A stretch of 64,000 bases of DNA, from the NCBI RefSeq assembly GCF_002288925.2, contig NW_022098043.1, forward strand, positions 8,895,554 to 8,959,553. The letters are read 5' to 3'. This stretch comes from Delphinapterus leucas. Its lineage: Eukaryota > Chordata > Mammalia > Artiodactyla > Monodontidae. Shown one piece after another: positions 35,430 to 47,539 of the stretch (its first letter is position 1; each line of letters starts with the position of its first letter). A program made the translations under genes and the position numbers. The notes beneath the pieces were generated by a model that saw only the letters and a program-made list of their open reading frames with translations, had not been told where the DNA came from and searched no databases.

Positions 35430-36050
35430 GAGAAAAGTAGGAATACTGTGGGGGGCAGAGCCAAGATGTACAGGGGGGGCCGTGCAAAGGCTTAATCCAC
35501 AAACGAAACAAGATAGGCAGGCTGGGAGAGTCTCCTTCACTGCTGACCCCTGTTTCTGCTCAGTGGATGGATTCTATTTCCTCCTGGATGCAACTTACAC
35601 TTTCCCCGACTTTCATGAAATTGGTCAGCTCACCTTGGTGTTGAGTCTCTTGAGGAACAAGGACAGCAAACAATTGAGGAAACATGGTGCATTCTAATTA
35701 CCTTCTAGGAGCTTCTCCTCCAGATTGTCATGTTAAAGGTTCTGAGAAGTCCTGCGGTTAGCAAAGGAAAAGGGAGAAAAGAACCCATTTTCCTTTAACT
35801 CAGCATTTCTCTAACTCACTTTCATGCAATCCACTTTGGAAAACACTGGTTTCCTGGAAAGGTTCATAACCTACACGTCAGATGACCTGGATTCTAGATC
35901 CTTTTGGGCAGTGGTCCTAAGTGTGATGTTTAAATTTTCATAACTGTTTGGTAAAGTGTCATGGAAAGAAACAGCTTTTCTTGTTGCTTTTTTCAAATAG
36001 AGAACTAATTCCTTCAATAGGAGAGAGAAAGCGCTGCGTACATTAAGCAA
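35430..36050. other. Intronic stretch, unassigned
   Basis: No repeat or gene was recognised. Confidence 0.45.
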
Positions 36051-36054
36051 GTCT

Positions 36055-36190
36055 TATTGGAAGCCAGGAGGCCTGGGTTGTGGCTTTGGGTGCCACCAGC
36101 TTGCTCTGTGACCAGCAGGTCTCTCTGGGTCTCTGGCTCCTCCTCTGTGAAGTGAGGGCCAGATGGTCTCAGGCCCAGAATCTGAGTTCT
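36055..36190 (+). repeat. MIR-type SINE
   Basis: gcttgctctgtgaccagcag, gctcctcctctgtgaagtga, gggccagatggtctcaggcc. Confidence 0.6.
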
Positions 36191-36404
36191 GTTGCCCAGC
36201 ACTAAAAGAACATCACCATGGATACCCTGTGTCGATGTCACTACTTTCAGGGTCCCCTTTTGCTGGCAGAAGAGGCATCGATTTCTCTCGGGTCTCTGAG
36301 AACATAACCTGCCCCGAAGGGTAACTCTGGGAAGAAAGGCGAGCAGGTGGGGCCCCTGGCACCCCCCCCTCCCCGCCCCTCCAGTCAGGCAGAGCGAGGC
36401 GGAC

Positions 36405-36580
36405 CCAGCTTGAATCCCTCCTCGGCCGCCTTCCAGCTTTGAGAGGCAGATCACCTCACCTCCCAGAGTTGCCTCCAGTACACAAGATTGGCATAAGAAA
36501 CCTGCGTTCCCGGGGCTGTGAGGGCTTGGGAGTGTGTATGAAGTGCTAACGTGTGCAGGAAAGACAGGTGCTTAAAAAAA
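36405..36580 (+). repeat. MIR-type SINE, diverged
   Basis: gcttgaatccctcctcggcc, cagatcacctcacctcccag, gtatgaagtgctaacgtgtg in MIR order. Confidence 0.5.
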
Positions 36581-36589
36581 TGCTCACTG

Positions 36590-37920
36590 ATGCTTTTACT
36601 ACCTTCACTGGCTTACTAGGACCTGTTGGCTTAACCCCCGGGTTCTGCCTGCCTAGGGGCTGTGCCCTGACGTTCCAAGCAGCCTTCCTGGCTGTTTTCA
36701 CAGGTGGACACAGCCCCGGCTTTGACTTGCGTGGGGGTGGGGTGTTATGACCCAGCTTACCATTGTAAGGACTTGATTGGTTTCACCTGGAAGGGAGGCG
36801 GTGACAAGGCCCTCCATTGTAGATGGGCTTGAACACCCACCGCTCCCTCACCCGCCACCTTTCCTGAGTTCTCAAGTTGGGATCCCCGCACGGAAAGCTG
36901 GGAAACGCCGTTGCCCGCCACCCCAGAGCCGTTGGAAGGGGCCAGAGTCAGACTGTGGCTGACGGGCTTCGTGACTAGTAATAAGGCCTGTCATTCCACA
37001 GAGGCGGGGGTAATCTGAGAGCACACTTCTTGGTCTGCCCTGGCGGGGCGTGGGTCTCTTCCACTCCCCTTGCTCATTGCTTGGGCGGCCACTCTTCTCA
37101 CTGCTCCAGGTACTCGGATGGTCTTACGAGGTGGAGAGGGGTTTTAAGGTTGATCTCAATGTCCAAGGACAAGCCAGCTGGCATTGTCACCTGCCAGGTC
37201 ATTTGACCTCATGACCTTCACTCCAGCCATCCAGGGGTGCCACCCAGGTACCCCCCTGTATATCATCCAGTACAGGCCAGCTGCGACCTCTGAGTCCCCA
37301 GGATCCCTTTCTCTATTATCCAGTGTCGTGCTTTCACACGCCTTCACTTGCATTCACTTTACATTTGCACCTTATCAAGACTGCTCATTTCTTGTCCCTG
37401 GCTTGAACCCCCGTCTCTAGTTTTTACCCTCCTCCTCCCCGCTGCCAGTGTAACCCCCAGGCACCCCTTTTCTCCAGCTGGAGAAACCCCAAGTCCATAC
37501 CTGAGGGTCTTTCTTGGCAAGCGGCAGTGGTCCTCTAGTCCATGGTTTCTGTCCCCTCTTGAGCCTCTCCTGAGTCTGCTTCTCATGCTGGGGAAGCTAT
37601 TTTAGCATCTCACCTGCTCTTGCCTGTTCATACCCCCGGTGCGTGTGCCACCAGCCAAGGAGTGGAAGTTTGGGGAGTGGGCTGGAAGTAGAGGGCCCGT
37701 TTATTTTGCACTCTCCTTTGAAACAGATTGGTTATTTAATGGTTCCCTTCTCCCCGTCCCCCCCCCCCTTACCCCGCCATTTGCCAGGTTAAAGCAGCCT
37801 ATTTTCGTATACTTGGAGATCAAGCTTCTGTAAAATTCTTGGTTAGGTGTTTTTAGGGCAACTCTTAGTCTGAGACCAGATGGCCGACATGTCTGCTAAG
37901 GAGCAGTGGGATGTGATTCA
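36590..37920. other. Intronic stretch, unassigned
   Basis: No confident repeat or gene. 37360-37620 is pyrimidine-rich and may hold an old L2 piece. Confidence 0.4.
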
Positions 37921-37924
37921 GTTG

Positions 37925-38112
37925 AACGCCTTGCAGTCTGAAGACCCAGCCAAACTCTGCTCTCATCTTCATCACGTCTTAGCTGTGTGTCCTCGGAGCC
38001 TTGACTTGCCCGTCTAGAAGGTGGGCCTGACGACCCTGACCTCGAGAACTAGAGATCGTGTGTGTGAAGCTTTAGCATAGTACCTGGCTTAGAGGGGCTG
38101 CACGGGGTTCTG
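37925..38112 (+). repeat. MIR SINE, diverged
   Basis: tcttagctgtgtgtcctcgg, gtgtgaagctttagcatagt, acctggcttagaggg. Confidence 0.62.
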
Positions 38113-38194
38113 AGGTCACATCAGATTTGCACGAGTGCAATGTGGTCAGTGTGCAAATGATAATAAAAACCGTGCTGGTCTCCTGGCTTGAATT

Positions 38195-38360
38195 GATAGC
38201 CATCAGATGCCAGAGACTGTTCTAGACGCTTTACACATTTACCACAAGGTTAGTCTTCTGTAGCCCCATTTTACAGATGAAGAAACTGAGAAACTGAATG
38301 AGTTGGTCAGAGCCTCACCGCTGATTAGTAAGTAGCAGCGTCAGGGTCCCCAGGCCCATC
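38195..38360 (-). repeat. MIR SINE, antisense
   Basis: ccagagactgttctagacgc, ccccattttacagatgaaga, gctgattagtaagtagcagc. Confidence 0.75.
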
Positions 38361-38364
38361 CAGT

Positions 38365-39610
38365 CAGAATCCTGCCCTTCTCCTGCCTGCTGGCTCTGCC
38401 CACAGCTCCCCCAGGAACAGCTTTCGCCTTGTCACTGCGGGTCACCAGCGGACGGCTGCCTCTGAATGCAGATACTGTCACAGTAATTAGCACCAGCAAG
38501 ACGCTGTTCAGTCTTCAATAGAGTGTAGCTTTCCCCTTCCCACACTGACAGGGCATCCTGTTCGGGTGTCTGTGGTTTAAGCCGAGATCCTGACGGAGAC
38601 GGAAGCGTCCACGGTAATGCTCACATGGACCCCACCTCCAGGCAGCGGCTGCCACCACCCAGCGGCACCGCCGTCCCTGTTTTTTTGTTGTTGTTGGGGG
38701 ATTGGAGGCGGGGGAGGCTTCCCATTGCTCGCATAAAGGAGTAAGAGCTTCAGAAAGGGTGCAGGGGTGAGGGATGATTCCGCCCTCCTCCATTTTTGGG
38801 TCAGTGGCCCTCATCAGGCCGGACACTTTTTATTCATTAGTCGGACAGTTCACGGTTGCCCCTTTGCCACATCTGTTGCTGCCTTCCTGGGCCCGTCTCA
38901 CTCACAATTAAGGTTCATTAGAGACCCTGTCAATCACAACATGCACAGAACCTGCCTATGAAAGGCCTCACGAAGGGGCCGCCCAGCCTGTGGCCCCCCT
39001 TTGCACATGATTACCGACCAAACTCTGGACGTGTGGTGAGCAGGAGAAGAGGTATGAATGGCACTTGTGACACTGCAGACTTTCGGGTCCTAGTGGGCCT
39101 GTTACCTTCTATGTAATTGAAAGCTTCAAGCTAAGAGCAGAATTGATGTTAGAGATGGTGGTGGTAGGAGTTATGTCAGATGGAGGGTTTGGAACAAGTA
39201 TTTGACAGCAGGCTACTCAGAGGAGAGATTCGAAGCCAAATAACAGAAGAGATTTAATTATCGTTAATCTCCCTGTCCCCTCTTTCTGGAATGTACAGGC
39301 ACACTTAATTACTGTTGACTGGAAGCTTAAGTAACACTCTGGGTTCAGAACAGAACCCTTTAGGAGGTTTGCCCCAGGCTGAAAACGATTATCCTTCGCT
39401 TGAGTGGGTTTTCCTCTCTTTCTGACTGTGTGTCAAAAACAGTTGGGAGTAGGGATGTGCACCAGGCAATGTAAGTTGCTCACCTACTGCTGCCTCCCCA
39501 GCATTTTCCTCCCTGTTTCACTGAGCTTCCTGTTTCTCAGCACTGTGTGTTAGGGAAGCCACATCTCCAAGTTGTGTCACGCAGCAGGGGTTGGCTTAGA
39601 GCACTTCCTG
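38365..39610. other. Repeat-free intronic stretch, candidate regulatory DNA
   Basis: No repeats were recognised. 38820-39360 holds AT-rich words such as tttaattatcgttaatctcc and cacaattaaggttcattaga among mixed sequence. No coding evidence. Confidence 0.45.
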
Positions 39611-39619
39611 TTGATGGTG

Positions 39620-39762
39620 TGCTGTAATTTTGTATTATTAGCACCCAAGGGCCCTCTGGATTGGAAGCACCTGTGGGATGTAACCGTGCACGTCCGTTAT
39701 CTCCAGACCCTGCGCAGTGCCTGGCCATGTCTTCGATGCTAAATAAATATTAGTTAACCATC
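39620..39762 (+). repeat. L2 3' end
   Basis: ctccagaccctgcgcagtgc, ctggccatgtcttcgatgct, aaataaatattagttaacca. Confidence 0.6.
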
Positions 39763-39969
39763 CAATAAACCCGCCCATCCCCGAACTCTGCGAGGGGAGG
39801 GGGCATATTATGCTTCCTATGCCGCGTCATCTGAGGCGGAGAGATGCAGGGAGACAGAGATGCCGTGAAGCTGAGACGTAACACGGGAGACCTCAGCCCC
39901 GCGTTCCCAGGGCTGGTGGCCCTGGCAGGTGCCAGTACTCGGAAAGGCGGTAAATCATCTTGAGTCTTT

Positions 39970-40200
39970 AAGACCACGGGAGTCTGAGCTAGCGGCCTCT
40001 GGGTGTGCCCTAAGTTATCCAGGTGACCTCGAGTAGGCGACTTCAGTTCTCTGTGCCTCAGTTTCCTCGTTTATACAAGGAAGCGAATGATGACTTTACC
40101 TCATTCTCAAAGAGGGCAGCTGTGAGGACTGAGAAGCGTGGCTCAGGGGCTTGGGGTGGTGTCGGGTTGCAAGTGAGCGCTCAGTATCAGTGCTAACTGC
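39970..40200 (+). repeat. MIR SINE
   Basis: ggtgacctcgagtaggcgac, gtgcctcagtttcctcgttt, gctgtgaggactgagaagcg. Confidence 0.75.
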
Positions 40201-40204
40201 TGTG

Positions 40205-41180
40205 ACAATGAAGAAGAAGATGCTGGCCAGCTCTCCTTGTGGCCTTGATGACAGCAGGTAGCGAGTGGAGGAGGAGTTCAGTGACAGAACAGCTTGAATT
40301 CTTGGCCTTGCCCGTTAGAGTTCAGCTGTCCTTTTAAGGTGGAGTATGCCCCTTGCCGGAGTGGTCTGCTTCTCCCAGGGGGCCCGGCCCGTGGGTGAGT
40401 GCTTCCTGATCAGGCTCTAGGAGAAGCGGGCAGTGAGGCGGTCTCAGGCCTCCTCAGTCTTGACGCCAGCACCTCTAGTACTTAACCTCGTGGGTCTCGA
40501 CAGTGAAGGCCTTAGTAAGCAGGCGTGTGACGGCTGGGGGTCCAGGAGAGAGGCAGGCCCCAGCGGCATTGGGTGTGGCTCAGACAGTTGGAGACCAGTG
40601 GAGACCAGTGGAGTGCCCAAAGTGGTCACTTGGAAAGAGCGCTGCCCACCCCCATCCAGCCTGTCGGCTGAAGGTGTGTTTATCCTCATGTTAGAGCAGT
40701 CCAGTGAACACTCTTGCTGCTACCCCGCCCTAGATAACCGGCTGCCCCTGCCAGCCTCTGGACCTCCGTGCCTATAGCCCCCCACCTGCCCCAGCTCGCT
40801 TTCTGCAGCCAGAGTAGCCATTCCACACGTGGTGCCGGTCATGACCCTCCGCGGCCCTTCACGGCTCCGCAGTGCCATCAGGGCCGAGCCCAGACAGCGG
40901 TCTAGGTTTGAGACCCCTTGATCGGGCCCCGTCCACCCCTCCTGCCTTCCCCACGGCCCCTCTGCTCCAGCCATACTGACCTGCTCTAGGGTCTCCCAGA
41001 GGCCCCGTGGCCTGTCTTGTTGGGGCTTTGTCTGTGCCGTCCCCTTTACTGGGAACACGTCTCACACCCACCCTGCTTGTCTGGCAGCCTGCCGCTTGGG
41101 CCCCACCCCCTCCCACCTCATCACCCGGCCACGGCGCTCACCTTTACTCTCAGCGGGAATGGCTTAATTATAGGAATCTG
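40205..41180. other. Intronic stretch, unassigned
   Basis: Contains a 12-bp tandem repeat (ggagaccagtgg twice) near 40588-40612. No gene was recognised. Confidence 0.45.
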
Positions 41181-41184
41181 CCGC

Positions 41185-41292
41185 TGCCCACTCAGCTCTC
41201 TGAGGGCAGGGATCTCATGTCTGCTCTGTTCACGTTTGTATCCCCAGTGTGTGGCACGTGATGGACACTCAGGGAAGGCTTGTTGGAGCCCC
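41185..41292 (+). repeat. L2 3' end
   Basis: ctctctgagggcagggatct, gttcacgtttgtatccccag, gtgtggcacgtgatggacac. Confidence 0.7.
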
Positions 41293-42474
41293 TGCTGAGT
41301 GCTAGGGCCTGAGCCGAAGCCCTGGGGTCAGAGCGACAAGTGCAGTGAGGTTTGTCTTCAGAGCTCGCACGGTCATGGGGCGGGAGGGGGAGCAGATACC
41401 CAGGTGGATCCACTACAAGGATTCCCATGAGAGGAGCATAGAGTTCTGCGGAAGCACCACCGAGGGGCACCAGGCCCACCCTTGGTGGGTGGGTTTCAGG
41501 GAAGGCTCCTCGGCGTAGGTGGAGCCTGAGACAGCCTAACGGGGCGCTAGGAAGGGAACCAGCCAGGCCGAGACTGAGCAGGGGCAGTGTGTTTCCGTCC
41601 TGATCACAGCCCGTGAACCGATGCCCGATGAGCCGTGGGCACTGGCTCAGGCCTTGTGGATCGCTTGCCAAAAAGCAGGTGATGGGCACACACTCCAGTT
41701 TTGCTGAGGATCAGCTGTTGGTTGCTCCTCAGACTTTTCTTCAGGTGGATGAGGGAAGGGACGGAGATCAATTGACTTCAAGATTAGGGCTGGGAAATGG
41801 GCCTTTTTCTTAGGTTACTCCACGTGCCCGTCTGCCTCTGGAAAAGCCCACATCAGCCCTCCCCTGGGAAGCAGTGAGCCTGCTGGCCAAGTGCTTTATG
41901 GAGCTGCCAGTGCCACCCGCCTTTATCTTGTCTGATCTCACAGAGACCTGGGACTTTCTGAATCCGATCAGTCAGGCGTTGTGTCAAGTCTGGGCGCCTC
42001 CTTTGCAGCTCTGGTCAGTAACAGCTGCTGCCCCTGAGGGAACCCAAAGTAAACTCGTGACTTTCCGCTTTTCCTGAACTCTTAGATTTTGGTGGTGGAG
42101 AGGGCTGCAGAGTTTATGCCTTTGTTTCTGATCCTTGTTGCCCTTACAACTTAAGATGTGGTAGCTCTTCTTGTGACTGCTGGGAATGCTCGCACAGGGT
42201 GTCCTCCAAAGTAGAGTTGAATTACCTGTGCCCAGTGCTGCACTGAGTGTCCCAGAAGAAGAGTATCAGCATGGGTGTCAGCTATTTGGGGAAAACCATT
42301 GCTTCTGCTCCCGCCCCTTGGGAGTCCAAGTGGTCCATTTGGATGGAGCAGGGGATATCATTTTTCCATTTTATTACAGATCATTTGCCCAAGTGCAGGA
42401 TATTTAAGTCCACTGGAAATACTGGTGAGAGTGCTATATAATAACATGCAGAAATACAGTCCCTAGGTCTGGGC

Positions 42475-42497
42475 GGGGGGTGGGGGTGGGGGAGGGG
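42475..42497 (+). repeat. G-quadruplex-type motif
   Basis: Four G runs of 4-6 bases separated by single t or a bases. On the coding strand of CAPZB the motif would also be present in the pre-mRNA. Confidence 0.8.
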
Positions 42498-43441
42498 TGC
42501 CCAGGGGTTAGTTTTCCCTTGAATCATGTTTTTGCCTTAAAACTCCTTGACAGAAGAGCTTTCCTGCGTGCTGTCTGTGGGAAGCACCCTTAGGAAGGAG
42601 AAAATCCAGCCTGTCTTCTCCCACAGCCCGGTGGTCCTCTTCTGTTGCTTTAAGGGGTCACCGGGACCACTGAAAGGAGGCAAGGGGACAAGACCACGTG
42701 TTTCCTTCTGGGTGAGAGTGTCAAGCAAATTGGAGCTTGTTGATTACCCCATTGCTTTCCACATTCTTTCCATTCCGGAGACCACGGGGAGATTTGCCGA
42801 TGCTCCACAGGCTTTGCAAATCTTTCCCTAATTAAAGGGCCTCCCAGCTGCGTGCATAGCTCTTCTGCCTCAAATCTCTGCCCTTTGGTGTTTGTGTTTA
42901 AAATTCCATCTTTCCGAAATGTTTGCCACTCAGCAAGTCTCCTTGAAAGCCCCCACTCTTGTTTGAGGGAAGTTTTTTTCCTTTTTGGCTTTTATTCTGC
43001 CTCTGTACAATTTAAGTCCCTTTGGAATTGCGTGCACGGATGCTCTTCGGTTATTTGTCGCTGTGAACCTCGTTGTCTGTATCTCACCACGGCACTGGGA
43101 GGTGGCAGCGGGTGCTGCTGGTGGCCATGCTGTTGTAACTTCTAGGTGGATGAGGACAAAAGAGCTTCGTCCTCCAGTGCTTCCGTTTAATGGGAGCCGT
43201 GCTGCAAGGCCAGGGAAGTACTTTAGAAGGAATCTGACCTAGGGAAGGATCGGGATGTGTTAGCAGGAGGCTAAGCTCTCCCCAGGTGAAGAAGATACCT
43301 GGCCCTTGTCAGCTGGAGCCAGAGGCACAATTCATCAGAAATGCACAAAGACCCCTTCCTTGGCCTCGCCCTAACAGAATTCTCCAGTAGAAGGTCTGTC
43401 TAGCGCCTGCCTTGCAGGAACTGTATGGCATCCTGTTGCTC

Positions 43442-43459
43442 GGGGGGGGGGGGGGGGGG
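43442..43459 (+). repeat. (G)18 homopolymer
   Basis: Eighteen consecutive G bases. Real length is uncertain because such runs are error-prone in sequencing. Confidence 0.9.
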
Positions 43460-44400
43460 CTCGGAGAGCAGAGTTTTGTGAAATGCTCGGAGAGCTTCCG
43501 TGAAGAGGTCTGAAGAGTCTCTCTCTAAGTTAGATCCTGCCCTCTGGTTGATGAGAAATACGATACAAGTGAGTTGGAGAGAGACTCCACTTCCCAGGAC
43601 CAGAAGAGGCAGAAAGCGTTTCCTTTCTGAGGGCCGTCAGGAAGCCCTGCGAAGGCTGGCAGGCACTGGCCCTGGAGCGGGAGTGCCCAGGTCACGCCCT
43701 TAGAGCATGTCTAGTTTGGGAGACAGATTTAAACCCTTGAGCAGAGCGTGGCACACTCAGCCCGCTTTCCCCAACCTTGGAAGTCGGCCAAGAACAGGGT
43801 CAGTGAGGAACAGCTGCGGGTCCTGCCGGCTCTGGGTTGAGGCCACCCGGCAGGAGCCTCAGATCAGTGAAGGGGACACTCAAGTTGATAAAGATCTGTG
43901 CCATGGGGAGCAGGAAAAGCTGGGCTTCCCTTTAGGGAATAGGACTGGGGCAGGGGCCTCTGGGTACAGGAGAGCACTCCTGGAAGAGAGAAGGGAGAGG
44001 TGGTAATTTGGCTTTTACAAATAGAGAACTTTCCTAAGAATTTTAAATTTGAATTGGAATTCAGGGGAGAAGCGCATGCAGTCACAGCATTCTTCTTCTT
44101 CCCCGTCGTGGGTCATTCACGTGTGTGCACCTTGGAGACAGGCCCAGGGCTTAGTCAGTTTGAGGTCTCACCAGGTACCTTGCTCAGTAGACATTTTGTT
44201 TTAGGAAGAAGGTCACAAGCTTTTTTTTAGAACGTCACAAACTTGAGTTCATACAGCCATATCCTGGATGGTCGTAGAGATGATAAGTAAATAAACGAAG
44301 TCTTGCACTATGAAACTTCGTAGGATCTTAACACTGAAATGAACCTTACTGGTCATCTAGTCTAGTGGTTTTCAGACATTTTAAAAATTAGTGGAGCCCT

Positions 44401-44719
44401 TTTTTAATAAATTTTTTTTTGGGCTGCGTTGGGTCTTCGTTGCTGTGTGCGGGCTTTCTCTAGTTGTGATGAGCGGGGGCTACTCTTTGTTGCAGTGCGT
44501 GAGCTTCTCACTGCAGTGGCTTCTCTTGTTGCGGAGCACAGGCTTTAGGCACGTGGGCTCAGTAGTTGTGGCTCGCGGGCTCTAGAGCGTAGGCTCAGTA
44601 GTTGTGGCACACGGGCTTAGTTGCTCCGCAGCATGTGGGATCTTCCCGGACCAGGGCTCGAACCTGTGTCCCCTGCATTGTCAGGCGGGTTCCTAACCAC
44701 TGCGCCATCAAGGAAGCCC
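44401..44719 (-). mobile_element. CHR-type SINE, long class, antisense
   Basis: gggctgcgttgggtcttcgt, gtagttgtggctcgcgggct, ggtcc-type box, ending gcgccatcaaggaagcccc. Confidence 0.94.
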
Positions 44720-44863
44720 CAAATTAAATCTTATAGCAAACTTGAATGGATCATGTTGGGCCCAGACTTGCCCTCTTACTCTTTTACCACCTTGAGCCCC
44801 ACCAAGTGCCTCTCTGCCTTGGAGAACCATGACATCCATCTTGTTCAGTTTGGGTCCATTTTA

Positions 44864-45829
44864 TTTTATTTTTTTTAAAGATTTTTTTTGTTGTGGACCA
44901 TTTTTTTTAATAGGCCTTTATTGGAGTATAATTGCTTCACAGTACTGTTAGTTTCTGTTGCACAACGAAGTGAATCAGCCATATGCACACACGTGTCCCC
45001 ATATCCCCTCCCCCTTGAGCCTCCCTCCCCTCCTCCCTATCCCACCCCTCTAGGTCATTGCAAAGCACCGAGCTGATCTCCCTGTGCTATGCGGCTGCTT
45101 CCCACCAGCCAACTATTTTACATTCGGTAATGTATTTACTTCGATGCTACTCTCACTTCGCCCCAGCTTCCTCCTCCCACCCCGTTTCCTCAAGTCCATT
45201 TTCTGTGTCTCCTTCTTTATTCCTGCCCTGCAACTAGGTTCATCAGTACCATTTTGTTGGGTTTTTTTTTTTTTGATTCCATATATATGTGTTAGCATAC
45301 GGTATTTGTTTTTCTCTTTCTGACTTCACTCTGTATGACAGACTCTAGGTCCATCCACCTCACTGCAAATAACTCAATTTCGTTTCTTTTTATGGCTGAG
45401 TAAATATTCCATTGTATATATGTGTCACATCTTTATCCATTCATCTGTTGATGGACATTTACGTTGGTTCCATGTCCTGGCTATAGTAAATAGTGCTGCA
45501 GTGAACATTGTGGTACGTGTCTCTTTTTGAATTATGGTTTTCTCAAGGTATATGCCCAGTAGTGGGATTGCTGGGTCATACGGCAGTTCTATTTTTAGTT
45601 TTTTAAGGAACCTCCATACTGTTTTCCATAGTGGTTGTATCAATTTACATTCTGCCGTGGACCATTTTTAAAGTCTTTATTGAATTCGTTACAATAATTG
45701 CTTCTGTTTTGTGTTTTGTTTTTTTGGCCCCGAGGCATGTGGGATCTTAGCTCCCCGACCAAGGATCGAACCCACGCCTCGTGCATTGGAAGGCTAAGTC
45801 TTAACCACTGGACCGCCAGGGAAGTCCCT
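44864..45829 (-). mobile_element. CHR-type SINE, antisense, interrupted by an L1
   Basis: SINE pieces at 44864-44905 (T-rich tail with ttgttgtggacc) and 45657-45829 (ttttttggccccgaggcatg to ggaccgccagggaagtccct) flank the L1. The SINE's own duplication GGTCCATTTTA lies at 44853-44863 and 45830-45840. Confidence 0.92.
44906..45656 (-). mobile_element. 5'-truncated L1, antisense, nested in a CHR SINE
   Basis: About 750 bp: the 3' end of an L1 in reverse. The minus frame 45425-45643 is the ORF2 C-terminus (contains [17 protein letters not shown] and ends STDEWIKM); the rest is 3' UTR and the A tail, seen as T at 44906. The 13-base duplication GTGGACCATTTTT lies at 44893-44905 and 45657-45669. 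It encodes no complete protein. Confidence 0.96.
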
Positions 45830-46159
45830 GGTCCATTTTAGAGATGAGGAAACTGAGGACCAGGGCAGCTATGGCTCATCTGGTGATCTAGCCCCACTTC
45901 ACTGAAGACCCACCTCTGGCTTCCAGGCTGGTGATGCATCCCTACCATGTGCTGCATTAATTTATTCTCACGTAGAAAGCTCTGGGTTGTAAGGGTCAAT
46001 AGCCAGATAGATACAAGAGTGAAGAGAAAGATAACCCTGCCACTGGTTCCTGATGCCTGGAGTCACTTTTTACTGACCTGAAACTTAGGTCATGTAACAT
46101 ATTCTTATCTGCTGGAAACCCCAATTAATTTTTTTGTATTTGCATTGAACTTACAGTTC

Positions 46160-46670
46160 CCTGGAATATGCCTGTGCTCTCTGCCTGGAATATTCTCTCA
46201 ATTCACCCTTTTTTTTTTTTTTTTAAAACAATAGAGATAAAATTGTGATTATGTAGATACAATTCACATACTATAAAATTCACCCTTTTAAAGCGCGCAG
46301 GGGCTTTTCAGTATCTTCACAGAGTCGTGTGGCCATCAGTGTTCGGCGTTCCACACTGCACTCCTTTGACCAGATGGGCACCCCTGCCTCTCAGTCCCGC
46401 CGGCTTCTCTGTGACCTCTTCTGCCACGTACGTGCTTCAGTTTTTATAACTGAGCTCAGGTGTTAGCTCCTCAAGACATGTACCCTGGCCTCCCCTGCTC
46501 CTCTTCCCCTCCAGAGAAGCTCTGGGCAACCCCCCTCGTTTCCATAGCATCCAGTACTTCCCCGGTCCAGAGCACAGAGCACGCTGGGGCTTCACTTGTG
46601 CCCTGCTCTCTCCTATTAGACTTTGAGGATGGGGACACTGTATTTAATCCTTCATACGTTAGGTAGGTTT
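46160..46670 (+). repeat. L2 3' region interrupted by an L1M-like piece
   Basis: tctgcctggaatattctctc and ctcaggtgttagctcctcaa, ctatt-agactttgaggatgg fit L2. 46225-46450 (attcacatactataaaattc, cttcacagagtcgtgtggcc) looks like antisense L1 3' sequence inserted between them. Confidence 0.55.
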
Positions 46671-46679
46671 TCTCTGGAG

Positions 46680-47285
46680 GGTTTGGGTTTTACTTCCTAA
46701 TGAGCCAAAGTGGAGAAACAGAGGAGCTCTTGATCCGGGAAGACACAGACAACGAAGGGGAGACATCCATTACTCCTGAGCGGATCTGACTCTTTCCCCA
46801 ATAGGAAGAGTTGCAGATTTTTCTTTGGCCGTGAGTGGTCATTTTTCTCTGGCTGACTTGGTGAAATTAAAACAAAACTTTGATGAGACATCCATCCAGT
46901 GGAAGGAATCCAGTGTGAAACGTTGTGGCCAGCCAGCCAGGATGATTTTTGTGCTAAGGGGGGAAGAAAAGCCACCGACTTGTTCTGGGTATCCCTCACG
47001 TTAACGTGGCACATCAGTGCTGGCCCCCAGCCCCGCTCAGACTCACGTGCCACACACGTGCTCGCACGGCATGAACGGTTCCACTTGAAAGGGGCCAGCA
47101 GCATCACTGGGATTTTGGTGGACTGTTGCACCGTCTGGGTTGTTTAGAAGTCTGTGGTCTTGAGAGTTTGGAGAGACTATATGGTGGAAAGACCCAGGAC
47201 TGTGGCATGTGACTCAGTGGTTGCGTGGCTCTGAGCCTCGGCTGCTGCCTCACGAGGTCCTTGGCCTCCCCGGGTGGCTCTGAGG
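46680..47285. other. Intronic stretch, unassigned
   Basis: No repeat family or gene was recognised. The 144-residue minus frame (46697-47131) has no domain I know. Confidence 0.45.
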
Positions 47286-47289
47286 AGTC

Positions 47290-47532
47290 CTGGGGTGGGA
47301 TTGCATGGGTTTCCTTGAATTCTGGCTCTGCCACCTGCGAACTGTGTGACCTTAGCCAAGTTATTATACTTAACCTCCCTGTGCCTCAGTGTCGTCATCT
47401 GTAAATTATGAGAACTTGGCATAAATTGGGATAACAGTAGCACCACTGCTTCGTACAGGGTTGCCACGATGATAAAATGAGGATGTGTGTTCCGTGCTTA
47501 GAAGAGTGTCTCATGCATAGCAGGCACTTAAA
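47290..47532 (+). repeat. MIR SINE, near full length
   Basis: gaactgtgtgaccttagcca, ctgtgcctcagtgtcgtcat, ctgtaaattatgagaacttg, agcaggcacttaaaaaaa. Confidence 0.82.
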
Positions 47533-47539
47533 AAAAAAA

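Larger units (their letters stand above)
41300..44395. other. SINE-poor 3.1 kb intronic stretch
   Basis: No confident repeats or exons. A G-rich tract at 42475-42497 and a G18 run at 43442-43459 are listed separately. The 165-residue frame at 41192-41689 (-) overlaps the L2 and is not a gene. Confidence 0.45.

Noticed and set aside
41192..41689. 165-residue open frame, minus strand
   Set aside because: Overlaps an L2 3' end and lacks any protein family features.
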